From assembly GCA_034440635.1 (NCBI GenBank), contig JAOTON010001684.1:139001-203000 (forward strand): 64,000 nt of DNA. Direction: 5' to 3'. The position numbers were made by a program, and so were the translations under genes. This DNA comes from Lepas anatifera. Lineage: Eukaryota; Arthropoda; Thecostraca; Lepadidae. The notes beneath the pieces were generated by a model. That model was not told the DNA's origin. It ran no database searches and saw only the letters and a list, made by a program, of their open reading frames with translations. Positions within the stretch are counted from its first letter, which is position 1. Every line of letters starts with the position of its first letter. Below are positions 53,481 to 64,000 of the stretch, piece after piece.

Positions 53481-53639
53481 AGATCGGAAGCCTCAGTCCA
53501 GATGCGGGTCGGTTAATAACTATTCTGTCGGTTCTTATTGACCCACCAACTGTCAGGGTTTTGTAGCATCGCCAACTCTTAAACTGTTGGAAAGGTTTCT
53601 AGGTAGCTCGACCTCTTTGCTCAAGGAATCCGCCAGGAC

Positions 53640-54096
53640 TTTAAAGGGAATGTGGCACCTTCACAGCGTGATTTTAACTGAGATAGCCAAGTTGTAAAGC
53701 AGGTCGGAAAACCCGGTACTCCATATTTCATTTGTCTCGGAACTCGATATTTCCGTAGAAAAAGCTAAAACCTACCTGACACCAGCCCCCTCAGCCCTCC
53801 GTCGCCGGCGGCCATTGTTGTCAGCTACTGGTGTGACGACATATGCTGACGTCACGATGAGTATCAGCCAATCGAAGCCCTTGAAGCGTTTCAAGTATGG
53901 TACTGGTTGCCAGATCGTGATATCATCCACAGGCTGATATTTATTTCTTTTTATAGAGGAGCATTTTTAAAAACCAAATATTGAGCTTCTTGTACATTTT
54001 TTAGAGAAATCATGAGTGGTTTCATTATTTTTTACTAAAAGTACACCTAATTACACTAAATTCCAGGATTCAACCAAGGTGCCACATTCCCTTTAA
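53640..54096. mobile_element. 457-bp MITE with 21-bp inverted ends
   Basis: Ends TTAAAGGGAATGTGGCACCT and AGGTGCCACATTCCCTTTAA are perfectly inverted. Two readings of the duplication are possible: TTAA at both ends (piggyBac or Kolobok style), or the outer 8-mers GCCAGGAC and GCCAGGTC (7 of 8; hAT style). The interior carries a CRE-like CTGACGTCACG and CCAAT. Confidence 0.78.
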
Positions 54097-54109
54097 GCCA
54101 GGTCATCCG

Positions 54110-56700
54110 CATGTAAAGCGAACACGCTAATTACTACATCCCTCCGCTCCCCACCCCCTTCCCCCACCCTATGCTAAACTGCTGATCAAACGTGGGCAGA
54201 CGTGTGCGGTAAGGGTTGGTGTTCAAGACTTATATGATGTTCAAGTATTGAAGTCTGGATTCGTGCTTAAGATGAAGGATTCTCCTTAAGGTGAATCTAT
54301 GTTGTATTGCGATTTGAGATCTGTCTCGTTGTTTGCGTTCTTCAGAACCTTTATGACATGACTCAGGATTCCTTGATCGGGGTATCTGTGGTCTGGACAC
54401 ATGTCTATTGTGAACCGGTGGCTCCTGCAATATCTCTCTGGGTTTCATTTCCGCTAGGAGTTACGCTCTGGGCCGTACAGGGCCGCCTCGCCAGACTGAC
54501 GGGGAAAATTACTGTTTTGAGTTGCTTCAGTTACGCTATTCAAGGTTTAGTGTAAGAACCTTGCATAGCGCATCTTGTAGAGTTGATAATTTTTGAGAGA
54601 GAATTATTTGTCTCCGTCTGTGAACTATACGAAATCGCAGTCATTAGCGCAATGGATTATTTATATGTATTAGTTTCATAGGCTTAGGAACGTGGGGAGG
54701 GGTAAGGAGGGTATGTCCTCTAATTTAACGATTCACAGTCACTAACCCTTCTGCGATTACTGAAAAAAGCTGTAAAATACTACCTCTCTCCCAATATTTA
54801 AGACGTCCCTACCCTCATGATAACTTCCATGCAATCAGCTCCAAAAGATGCACGACCTTGCTACCAATTCTCGCCCTTCCGTAGGCCACCCGGCGCCGCT
54901 GTGGAAGGAAATGCTGTGTGGGTTCAGTTTTCAGGAACGCTGTGTGTTCTCAGTTTTACGTAAGATCGCCTGGTATCTGGCCGAATGCCCCAGTGCCCTC
55001 GGTGAATTGGGGTCAAGGTCACAGAGTCCGCTGTGACGTTTGGCCGCCGCGCCCTCTTGAAATATAGACCTTGGTGACAGCACAGCTCATGGGGGGGGTT
55101 AGGGTGCGGCGCAGTGAAATCTAAACAAGGGAAATCTATTTACAGTTGGAAATAGGTAATGTCTTGGTGTGAAAGACGTCTTCTGATTTGAAGTGTCCAC
55201 CATACTGAACTCGGGGTAATCGAGTTTATTTGAATTTGTTTATCTCCAAATTCACGATGTCGAATACTGACTTAGCACGTGCTCGGCATTGGTCTGCCGA
55301 CAGATGGCAAATAAATCAAGAAATATTTTGCAAGAGTATGGGTTAGCATAAGGTTCACCAAAGGTAAGGGAGCGAAGCGATGAAACTGTAACGTGAATGG
55401 GTATTTTTTCTGTAAAATTAAATTAAACCATTTTAAACCCAAAATTAAGCCAATTTAAAGGCGCAATATTGTCTAATCCGTCGATACGCAGATGGTGACC
55501 GGAGATTGATTCCTAAATCCTCGTCTCAACCCGATAATTGCTCGGTCAGGATTATCGCATGTTTCCACCTCACCCAAATATTCGTCTTGGTGAAAACCTG
55601 CCAGATTCACATTCCATGGGGCCCAGAGCAGTGCTCTGAGGTTCTGCGACGTACTGGTCAGAGATTCCTGTCAGTTTTCTAATATTGACCAAGCCGGGAG
55701 CGCTCCGGTGTGTTGCCAAGGCAACGGGCCGTGCAGCCAGCTTCTGCAGAGAAGCCGCAGAAATTGTATATGTTTCAGTTCGGCGAACTGGATGGAGTGC
55801 AATTATATATGAACAGCCTCTCGTTTCCAAGGGGTTTCAAGTAGCAGTGCCACCCAATGCTAAGTTTCTAGAATACTGTCTATGTCACTCGCGAGGAAGG
55901 GAAAATGACGTACTATGCCGCAGGCGTTTTAAATTTGAGCCCATGGGGGAGTTGTATTTTTGGGGTGGATTTGGAAGCAAAACCAATGCTGAGACTCCCT
56001 TTGGAAGCGGCTTTATTAAGCTCTGTTTTTTTAGTGCCAGTTCAGTTTTACACATTTAGACACATACACAACAAAGAAAGGTGATGGAATGTACCGTTGC
56101 TAAATTTCGGAATGCTGGTTGATTTACCTGCCTATTGTAACCAACTAAAGTATAAACAATTTCAACTGAAAATCGTCAGGTTGGACTGTTTCACAATGCC
56201 TCAATTTTTCACTTCGCCTCAATTTTTTTATGTTTGCTTATCGGCTTTCCAGGAGGTAGTCTGTAATCGCATGAATTTTCCAGGACATCTGGATCAGTCT
56301 TCGTTGGTCCCAGCAGCGGGGAGGATTCTGATTTATGACCCCCAACCGTCGTATTTTCCACTATATCTTTTCTACCCACAGCATTGGCTGGTTGTCCTGT
56401 CCCTAAGGCAAAAATGGGCTATGTCTGACTCTGCCGCCAGTTTCAGTTCCTCACGTGCTTTGGTTCTTATATCCTCCGCCTCCTTAAAATACAGGTCAGG
56501 TCGGGGTTTAACTGGAAACGCATACACTTGGCCGGACATTCTTCAAAGGCGGATGCGACACTGCTATCCAAATACTTGCGAAAAACCGGTATGTGCATAT
56601 GGACGGAGAAGTTATTTGGAAACATGCCTACCTACGACTTAACAGAAGCTGCAGTCTTTTTCCAATCAGATGAAATCAGTAAAGGTATCTTGGATGAAAT
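54110..56700. other. Stretch without recognised genes
   Basis: A minus frame at 54230-54448 (very basic) and a plus frame at 56494-56710 (containing MCIWTEKLFGNMPTYDLTEA) have no family assignment. The latter ends just before the 56722 element. Confidence 0.4.
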
Positions 56701-56721
56701 CGAGCTGTAGTGAATCCCCAA

Positions 56722-59137
56722 TAGAGGTGGGACTTTCTAGGCCCGGGGGCCCGGGGCAAAAGCCCGGCCCAGGCCCGCGGGCTTTGACCGGGCCTGAAGG
56801 CCTGATTTAAGCCAATGTCGGGCTGATAACGGGCTTCACCCAGGCTCATTCCGGGCTTCAACTAAACTGGGACTTCAAGTCAATTTTCTGTAAGTTAAAT
56901 AAGCCTTTTCAGTACAGACCTAGTTTTTCCACTGAAACATAATCTTATTCATGCACCAGCAGCTTTTGAAAATGCATTTACAATTAATTTTGAGACTTTT
57001 AGACATACATCAGGAATGTAAAAGCATGAAGCTCTAGCTTTCTATCTGTTACTCATGCCAGGGTCAAAAGCAAGTTACTTAAACCTGAATTAATATTTAA
57101 AATCAAATATTGAATAATGCCTACAGTTGCACACATCCATGCCGTACTGTCATCTTATGAATATCCTAATTACTTTAAAAATTTTCAAGTCATATATGGG
57201 TGAACAAAATATAAATTCTGATAGCATATTTGTTACTTCAATATTGTCAGTATACCATTTCAAAGGAAGTCATTTAACCAATTTGCTGCTAACATATTGA
57301 TATTAACACCTAGCTCTAGCTAGAAAATTCTTTCGAGAAGCTTTCTGCTCCAGGTAAAAAGAAAATGTTATCTATGGAGCCATTCCCATGTCCTCTACGA
57401 AAAATGGTGAAGTAAATATGTCAGGTACAAACTATCTAGTGGGAGCCCATAATTGTCAAATTGGCCTGGTAACTCTAGCTGCAAGAACAAATGTTGATAA
57501 GTTTGACCCTTCCACAGCTTCATCTTGCTCTTTCATTGCCCAAAAGATGCAAAATCCACTCAGAAAGGGCTAGTATAAGCAAGGAAATAGCCACAAAGAA
57601 AACATGTTTTTGATCGAAGTACTTCAAAACATATAAATTAGTCAGTTGTGGGGAGATACTGGGGAGAGCAGTCAGCCTTAGAAGGAACCTTTGAAATTAC
57701 ACCAAAACATGAATATACTTGACAGTATGTGTTGCATTTTCCTTGTGGAGATACTTCCTGGCCTCTATGAAATAAAACTTCTATTATAAGCTTTGAACTT
57801 GAACATAACAGCACTTCCCTCCCACCACACTAAAGGTATTATCGCAGTAGGTGGATCACATCTCGCGGTTCAAAAGGATTACATCAGAAGGTCCACTGAT
57901 CAAAGGGTCTAATGTTCATAGGTTCTACCCTGTGAAAGTTAGACCTTTTGAATAAGAAGTCCACAAACAAGTGCACAAAAAGTGGCCTATTCTCAGGAAC
58001 AAAAGAAATGCACCACACACTTTGTGCTTATTTTTTAAATCTGTGAAATTTTAAAATATATTTTCAAAAGTCTTGAAATATTTTCGCTGAAATAAACTTA
58101 CTATTCTGGTAAATTTTGGTGAAAAATGTTTTCATAAATGATTGCTCTAATGTAGACAAGCACGGTGCTTCAGATACCTACTAAGCGCAAGCCCGTCAAA
58201 TACAACAAAGCAAACAGAAATAGTGTTCAAGCCCAAATGGTGATGTGGATGGGATTGAGTTGTTTTTTTGTGTCAGATTTACTTTTGGTGGAGATTGGTG
58301 CAATATTTTTATTCAATGTTTGGTGCGAACCTGTGGAAAACTAGTGGTTCCTTATCAAGATAGTTCTTTATGGCTGGTGGTTTGATAATTGTATATGCCT
58401 GATGGGCCTTGTTCATGTTGGCCTGTTGGCTTACCTACTTTCCAGACCGGGCTGACCCAAGCAGAACATTTTTAACTATCTTCCAAGCTGTTTAGTGACT
58501 AAACTAAAGAAAATGTTCACATGTATCAATTGAGGGACAATGTGAAGGGTTTTGGTTCCTTCACAGCCATTCCGCCATGATATTCTGAAAGTTTTAGCTG
58601 AAAACTTGTCACTGCTCTCTCCTCTATTTATAAACATTATTGGAACTCATTGTGGGCTCGTGCCAGCATATAATGATTTATAAAAGTGCAAAATGGAGGA
58701 AATGTCTGACATGGTGGACTTATTTCATCCCGATTCTTATAGCTGCCATGTGCATACCTCTATCTAAAATACCCTTTGTTTTTATAAGGTGATGCTGGTC
58801 ATTACCTGAAGTAGCTTGCATCATAGAGCCATGTTTCATACTGTGTTTTTCAGTATCATTTTCTGCTGAATTATTAAGATAGCTGGGCTACTGATGCTAC
58901 ATGCACCTTTTGATATGGTTTTGGGTGAACCAAACTTTTACAGGATAAATTGGCTTAAACATATATTTGAAACGCTTTAAAGTAAATAAATTTTGTATAT
59001 AGTCGTTAATGGTTTTCCATGATACCGGGCCTTCGGCTTGATAATCCATTTCTTCCACAAACCGGGCTTGTGACGGGCTTCTAAAATCAGCAACCGGCCG
59101 CCCGGCCCGGCCTGCAAAATTGCCTGAAACTCCCCTA
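56722..59137. mobile_element. 2.4-kb hAT-like element with perfect 8-bp duplication
   Basis: The 8-mer ATCCCCAA flanks both sides (56714-56721 and 59138-59145). The ends TAGAGGTGGGACTTTCTAGG and (reverse) TAGGGGAGTTTCAGGC are imperfect inverted repeats. Sub-terminal zones at both ends are GC-rich and packed with GGGCTT/AAGCCCGG motifs, while the middle is AT-rich. No transposase frame was recognised, so it is probably non-autonomous or decayed. Confidence 0.78.
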
Positions 59138-59149
59138 ATCCCCAATAAA

Positions 59150-61480
59150 ACTGATTTATTTGCTCGTGCAGAAATGCATACCGATACCTCCGCTGAAGCG
59201 TACCGCCACCAGACTGCGCCACCATTGTGGTATGCAAGTATGTCGCCCAGAACTATATACGTCGCATGTGCCTTGACTCTGCAGCCTGCAATTGCGGCGG
59301 GTAGTATTTGCAATGTGCCATTCGTCACTGCAGTCTACGTAGATTTTAGTTGGTTTGCGAGAAGGTTTATGTGCTAGCATACAATATATATATCATTGCA
59401 TAAAATTGCTGGAGATCTAAGAGGCGACAGTAAAGGAATATTAAGCATTTACAGGCCATTGCTAGGGAAGTGCGAACTATCAGCGAGCGAGTTTGGTATC
59501 TAACGCGTAATTCCGGGGAAAGGAGCAGTATTTAAGCTGTATAGTAAAAAGGTCGGAAATTCTATCGACCGATCGACCAACCGATCTGGATCAGAAATTT
59601 AGCCAAAACTGACGTAGGATTACACTTCCAGGACCGTGAAAATGCTTCTGGTGGGGAAAAGTAAGAAGAGCCGCGGACGAACGCAAATACATTTTCCTAA
59701 AAGTGGCGTTTGTGGCCTTTGTCTTTCAGCAACAGCAGTAATGCAAAGTTGTCTTCTACAGCACATATGTCGCCGGTGTCACGTGACTACAAGCCAGTTT
59801 AAATTCTGTGTTTAGGTTCCCTTCCCACCTTCTCTCACTTTCACACCGAAATCATTGGCAGATCAAGGCAAATGCTCTGTCTCCCTAATTCACCCCAATC
59901 TACCCCGATTTTCTTGACAGAACACAATTTTTTTTGTATGATTTTTGGGCCCGGTTCCTCCCTAAACCACTTGCCTAGATCTGCCAGTGTCCACATCGCT
60001 AGCATCGCTGCTTCATTCTCATGGCTTCCATCCATTTTCTTCCGTCGTCGTTGGCTCCAGAACAAGTAACCTCTACCTCGCTGCGACTCACGGTAACTGC
60101 TTTTGGAAGGCCGCCAAGCACAACTAGTTTTCAACCTGTCTCAACATGTGCTTTACGGACGAAGAAGCGGAGAGGAATGTGTAAGTCTGTGTGTTTAGTG
60201 ATTTGGACTGTTTTGCTGTCCAGGGGATCCGTGGGGCTGGGCGATCCGGCCATGACCCTCAAAGCGAAATAGAGGGAGGAGCAAAAATTTTTGCCCCCCC
60301 TCTCAAGCGAACTAGTCTTTCACAATTGATCAGTCGTGGAGAACGTGCCCGTCAGTAAGAATGATTTTAGGCGTTGTGTCCGTTCGGAAAGTTGTTATTT
60401 GAAGATGAAATACATTTTGTCTGAAGAGAAATAAAAACCGAACGGTACAGTATTCAACCTAGTATCCGGGGTGCAAAAGGCAAAACATTCAAGTGCTTGG
60501 CGTCACTCGAAGAAAATGTGCCGAAATCGGCCACGAGGATTTCGTCACTTCGAGAAAAACATGATCAGACTACCCACCCTGGATCCGCCCCTATCTGCGT
60601 CGCTTTCGCATTGTTTTGTTCTATTTTTATTTTATTCTTTACTACTCCATACTCTCCGTCAGTGTAGTTTATCTCGCTTTTTCCTATTTAGGATTATTTG
60701 CGCCACAAACTTCAGACACACCGGGTGTTTCCCGCCATAATCTCCGGACAGGCCGGATGTTACCCGCCAGAATTTCCCGCCGTAAACTCCAGACAGACTG
60801 GATGTTCATTCCCGCCAGATGCGATATGATGCATTTGCCGTTAGTTGGACCGTTCATAAACCTGATGGCTACTGCCGGAGGTGCCCAATCTTTACGTCGG
60901 GTGGTATCCTATGTCAGCATGCTTTTTGTCAATCCAATTTGGTGTCTTGCATTCTTTGGAAAGTGTTACGTTATAAATAGCAGATCAAATGCTTGATTCA
61001 GGCTTTACCGGCGTTTGCTGTAAAACCAACCAATCACAGAAAACAAGCTATTTCGATAAAAGCTTACATTTATCTGCCGTTCGGGGACCAAGGATGTCAT
61101 GTTAGCCCATTTCCGCCCCGATGTGAAATCAGCTGACTGCGTTTGACATACACAGTACCTGTTGACACCACCATTCACAACCGTGGGAAGAGGCTTCCGA
61201 GCTATCTCCATTAACATCCGGTGGAAACCGGAAATAACCGGCGCGCGCCGGAATTGCACTCTCTGCCAGGTCACTGTCACACTGGTGTGATTCGGGGCTG
61301 AATTTGCAGCGTCGTGTGGCCGCCAGAGGTTCTAAACGTGAATGCGACTAATTGCATTTCGGGGTAGCTACCTTTTAACTACCTGTCAAGGCTAAAAGAG
61401 CGTGATTTGCGCACGCTTTTTCCGTTAAATGTTCCTGATCATCGTCAAGAAGTGGTGTGGTGCCGAACCAGTGAAGTAGC
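59150..61480. other. Stretch without recognised genes
   Basis: Contains a short triple repeat of about 33 bp (CGCCATAATCTCCGGACAGG and so on) at 60708-60830. No supported coding exon. Confidence 0.45.
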
Positions 61481-61487
61481 ATTAAAC

Positions 61488-61664
61488 CAGGGGCGGATCC
61501 AGGACTTCGTTTGGGTGGGGAGGAGGCTAGGGGACTCGAGCCTCCCCGCCTTCACCATTGCCTCGGAACAGCCTCGAAACAGCCTCGGGGCATTTACTAT
61601 AGGCACTCTGATATTTCGGGGGGTGGGGCTTAAACCCTTAGCCCCCTCCATGTGTCCACCACTG
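61488..61664. mobile_element. hAT-like MITE, GGCGGATCCAGG family
   Basis: Ends CAGGGGCGGATCCAGGAC and TGTGTCCACCACTG are inverted. Flanks CATTAAAC and CCGTAAAC agree at six of eight positions. Confidence 0.62.
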
Positions 61665-61679
61665 CCGTAAACTGAGCAA

Positions 61680-62680
61680 TCTAAATAGATGATACTATTG
61701 CAACAGTGATTTGCAGGTGGGTCATGATCTTGTATCCCGACCTCTGGTTATTGATATATCATTTTCTCAAATTTGTTCTGGGGACCAAAGAGCACTGTGC
61801 CCAAAGGTACACATCTGAGTGGTCAAAAAGGTGTTCTTTTCTCGCTATCGGACATTTTTGTTTCCTCCCTTGGAAAACAAACCTAGTTCGGGACCCTGAC
61901 GACCATCAAGGAAGAGCACAATCGCCTTCCCTTATCGAAAGGGGAACATGTCTTCAGTTATTCAGGGCTAGAAGGACAGGGGTTCCCAATGGGGTAAAAT
62001 AAAAAGGCTGGGGACTATTCGAAAGGACTGTATATTACCGGTTACGACCTTTTTGTATATTTGTTAGTTGACCTTTTTTGTATACGACCTTGTTTGTACT
62101 TTAAAATATGTAGAGGGCCTTGCCACCCAAATTTGGAAACCCATCGGTCGTATTTCCCTCCTCATCTGTATGTTTTCAAGATTGTAATTGTCTCAATCTT
62201 GCCTTGTAAACCTCATTCCAACATCAGCCCGAAATCCGTACCGAAAAATGCCGCGTAACGTGACATTGGCTCTGCCGTGGATATCTTATCGGAGGCGGAG
62301 CACAGACACTCGTGCGTGCTCTCACGTCATTGCTACCCACGGCGAAGTCCTCCGAACGAAACCGTCCGTTCTGTTTTTTTTTTTGTTTAGATAATTGTTG
62401 TGTTCTAGAGAGGCTTGCTGTTTACTCCATTGAGGAGGGTGTAGATGGGTTCTCCTTGATACCCGGTTTTAGTATTCGGTATGAGAGCTGACTCGGAAGA
62501 AGCGACTTCAAATGCGCAGCGAGTGTCCTCTCCGCGCCGGAGTTTGGTCGGCAGCCTTCCGACGCGAGATGCAAACTTTTGAACGTGGTAGACCCGCAGA
62601 GCAACCACTCGAGATGCAAACTTCGCGGAGATTGCGACCCGCAGTGTAGCCACCGGAGATGGGAACCCTAAGGACAAGAG
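61680..62680. other. Stretch without recognised genes
   Basis: No exon, element end or array was recognised before the pentamer microsatellite. Confidence 0.45.
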
Positions 62681-62682
62681 TA

Positions 62683-62875
62683 GAGTTGAGTTGAGTTGAG
62701 TTGAGTTGAGTTGAGTTGAGTTGAGTTGAGTTGAGTTGAGTTGAGTTGAGTTGAGTTGAGTTGAGTTGAGTTGAGTTGAGTTGAGTTGAGTAGAGTAGAG
62801 TAGAGTAGAGTAGAGTAGAGTAGAGTAGAGTAGAGTAGAGTGGGGGGGGGGGGGGGGGGGGGAGTGGAGTAGAGT
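62683..62875. repeat. (GTTGA)n, (GTAGA)n and G-run compound microsatellite
   Basis: About 20 GTTGA pentamers switch to about 10 GTAGA pentamers by one base change per unit, then a run of more than 20 G with few interruptions. Confidence 0.95.
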
Positions 62876-63682
62876 ATTGGTAGCGATCAAAGGGTGAAAA
62901 TCGTGGGGGAAATTTGACCCTTCTTTGAGAGAAAGCTACGCTACTTAAACTCAAGAAATGGGACCCGGCTTTGACTGCAACAAAAATTCGAACAGTCTTG
63001 CAGTTACGCTGGAACATGAGCTTATAAATCAAAAGCAGGGGAGGCCTCCCTACCTGCCTTCCACAGCGCCCTACTCCTCGGTTGCGTGAAGGTTGTGTTA
63101 TTGAGTCCGTGGATATTTCTCCCTGGGGTTTGAGTCATCCATCCTGCTCCTTCCCAGATGTTGTCGATAGGCTCGGGTAGGGTTACGTTCTTTAGAAGTA
63201 TTTTTCATTGCCCTAGCCGTGAGATGGAGGGAGGTCAGTGCCGAGGTTTGATACGGGTGAAATGATTGATTTACAAGGCTAGTAGAGCAACTTCCATCGG
63301 TGTTCGTTTTAAGATACAGTCTAAGCTCGTGAAGTCAGTCTTATTGGATAAAAATCTTGGTATTTTCAACGGCGTACACTGTTAATACACTTTTAATACG
63401 CTACGCCTAAAAACTACACTAAACACAATTATACACTTTTACACGTTTTAGACACTTACTTTTAATTACACTTTTCAACTCTGTGCAGTCAAAACCGTGA
63501 AGGAACTGCGATAGAAGTGAATGAGATGATCGCGGTTTAAGGACATGTTGTAATTCACACCACCACGCGTGACTGCTGTCACGGTTGCTGTCAGATTTGG
63601 CTCTTGCACGGCTGTCTGGCACGCTGTTGAGCCAACTGTCAGCAACTGGCAGCCCCAGCGATGGAAAATGCTACTGTCGGGA

Positions 63683-63858
63683 CAGACCCAATACCAATTT
63701 CACGACAGACGTGTGTGATTACGCATAATTATTTGTAATGTAGTAGAAGAATTGTTAAAAATCCAGTAGACTCGATGCAAATTTCACGACAGTCGTGTGG
63801 GGTTACGCTGAATTGTTTGTAATTTAGTAGAACAATAGTTGAAAATCTAGTAAAAAAA
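63683..63858. repeat. Two-copy 86-bp tandem duplication
   Basis: Two diverged copies beginning AATTTCACGACAG(A/T)CGTGTG and ending near GTAGA(A)GAATTGTTAAAAATC / GTAGAACAATAGTTGAAAATC. Confidence 0.75.
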
Positions 63859-64000
63859 GCTACAAGAGAAACCTGACCTGCCTATCAGCAGACAGCATGG
63901 AATCTGGTAAATGTCTATGGATGGTGTATGCCTATGGAATCTCTTGTATATCATGAACAGTGATGCTTGTGAAATTGGTCTTAAGAGTGATGGAAAGACG

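Noticed and set aside
56494..56710. Plus-strand frame with MCIWTEKLFGNMPTYDLTEA
   Set aside because: It reads like coding sequence and follows an AAAATACAG acceptor-like site, but no family or partner exon could be recognised.

Overview
This is a eukaryotic, intron-rich and repeat-rich genomic window. The organism is most likely an arthropod, perhaps a crustacean. The best clue is a BTB-C2H2 zinc-finger gene whose BTB domain begins in the tramtrack/lola style (KFCLRW...LSACSPYF). That placement is an inference from family knowledge. There are no operons, no CRISPR arrays and no bacterial signals.

Layout. (1) 1-16771, plus strand: the last six exons of a fatty-acid-hydroxylase/sterol-desaturase-type membrane enzyme with the full eight-histidine signature. 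Its introns are packed with minisatellites, hAT-like MITEs, a foldback element, tRNA-derived SINEs and a LINE 3' fragment. (2) 16772-21945: no gene recognised; satellites, a SINE and a foldback element. (3) 21946-38882, minus strand: a five-exon BTB-zinc-finger gene. Its third intron carries a complete, very young BEL/Pao LTR retrotransposon (24586-36356) with a 5-bp target-site duplication, two near-identical LTRs and one uninterrupted 1883-codon polyprotein. (4) 41017-41829, plus: an intronless secreted protein with two C-type lectin domains. (5) 46626-46905, minus: a THAP zinc-finger exon. (6) 47870-51055 and beyond, plus: the first three coding exons of an SLC25A16-like mitochondrial carrier; the rest lies beyond the window or was not found. 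(7) 51056-64000: mostly repeats, including a 2.4-kb hAT-like element with a perfect 8-bp duplication and a 457-bp MITE.

The most unusual signal is that tandem repeats sit exactly on splice boundaries. In the hydroxylase gene the acceptor plus start of one exon is repeated about seven times upstream of the real copy. The end plus donor of another exon is repeated about ten times downstream. A third exon end has one decayed downstream copy, and a fourth splice site has a repeated branch-point/pyrimidine block. The SLC25A16-like exon 3 acceptor also ends a 43-bp repeat array. These look like minisatellites seeded at exon edges, creating rows of decoy splice sites that mostly lead to immediate stop codons. 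One hydroxylase intron also appears to use a GC donor and a microsatellite (CT)n polypyrimidine tract.

Exon joins were accepted only when splice signals, reading phase and protein-family sense agreed. No search or alignment program was run.
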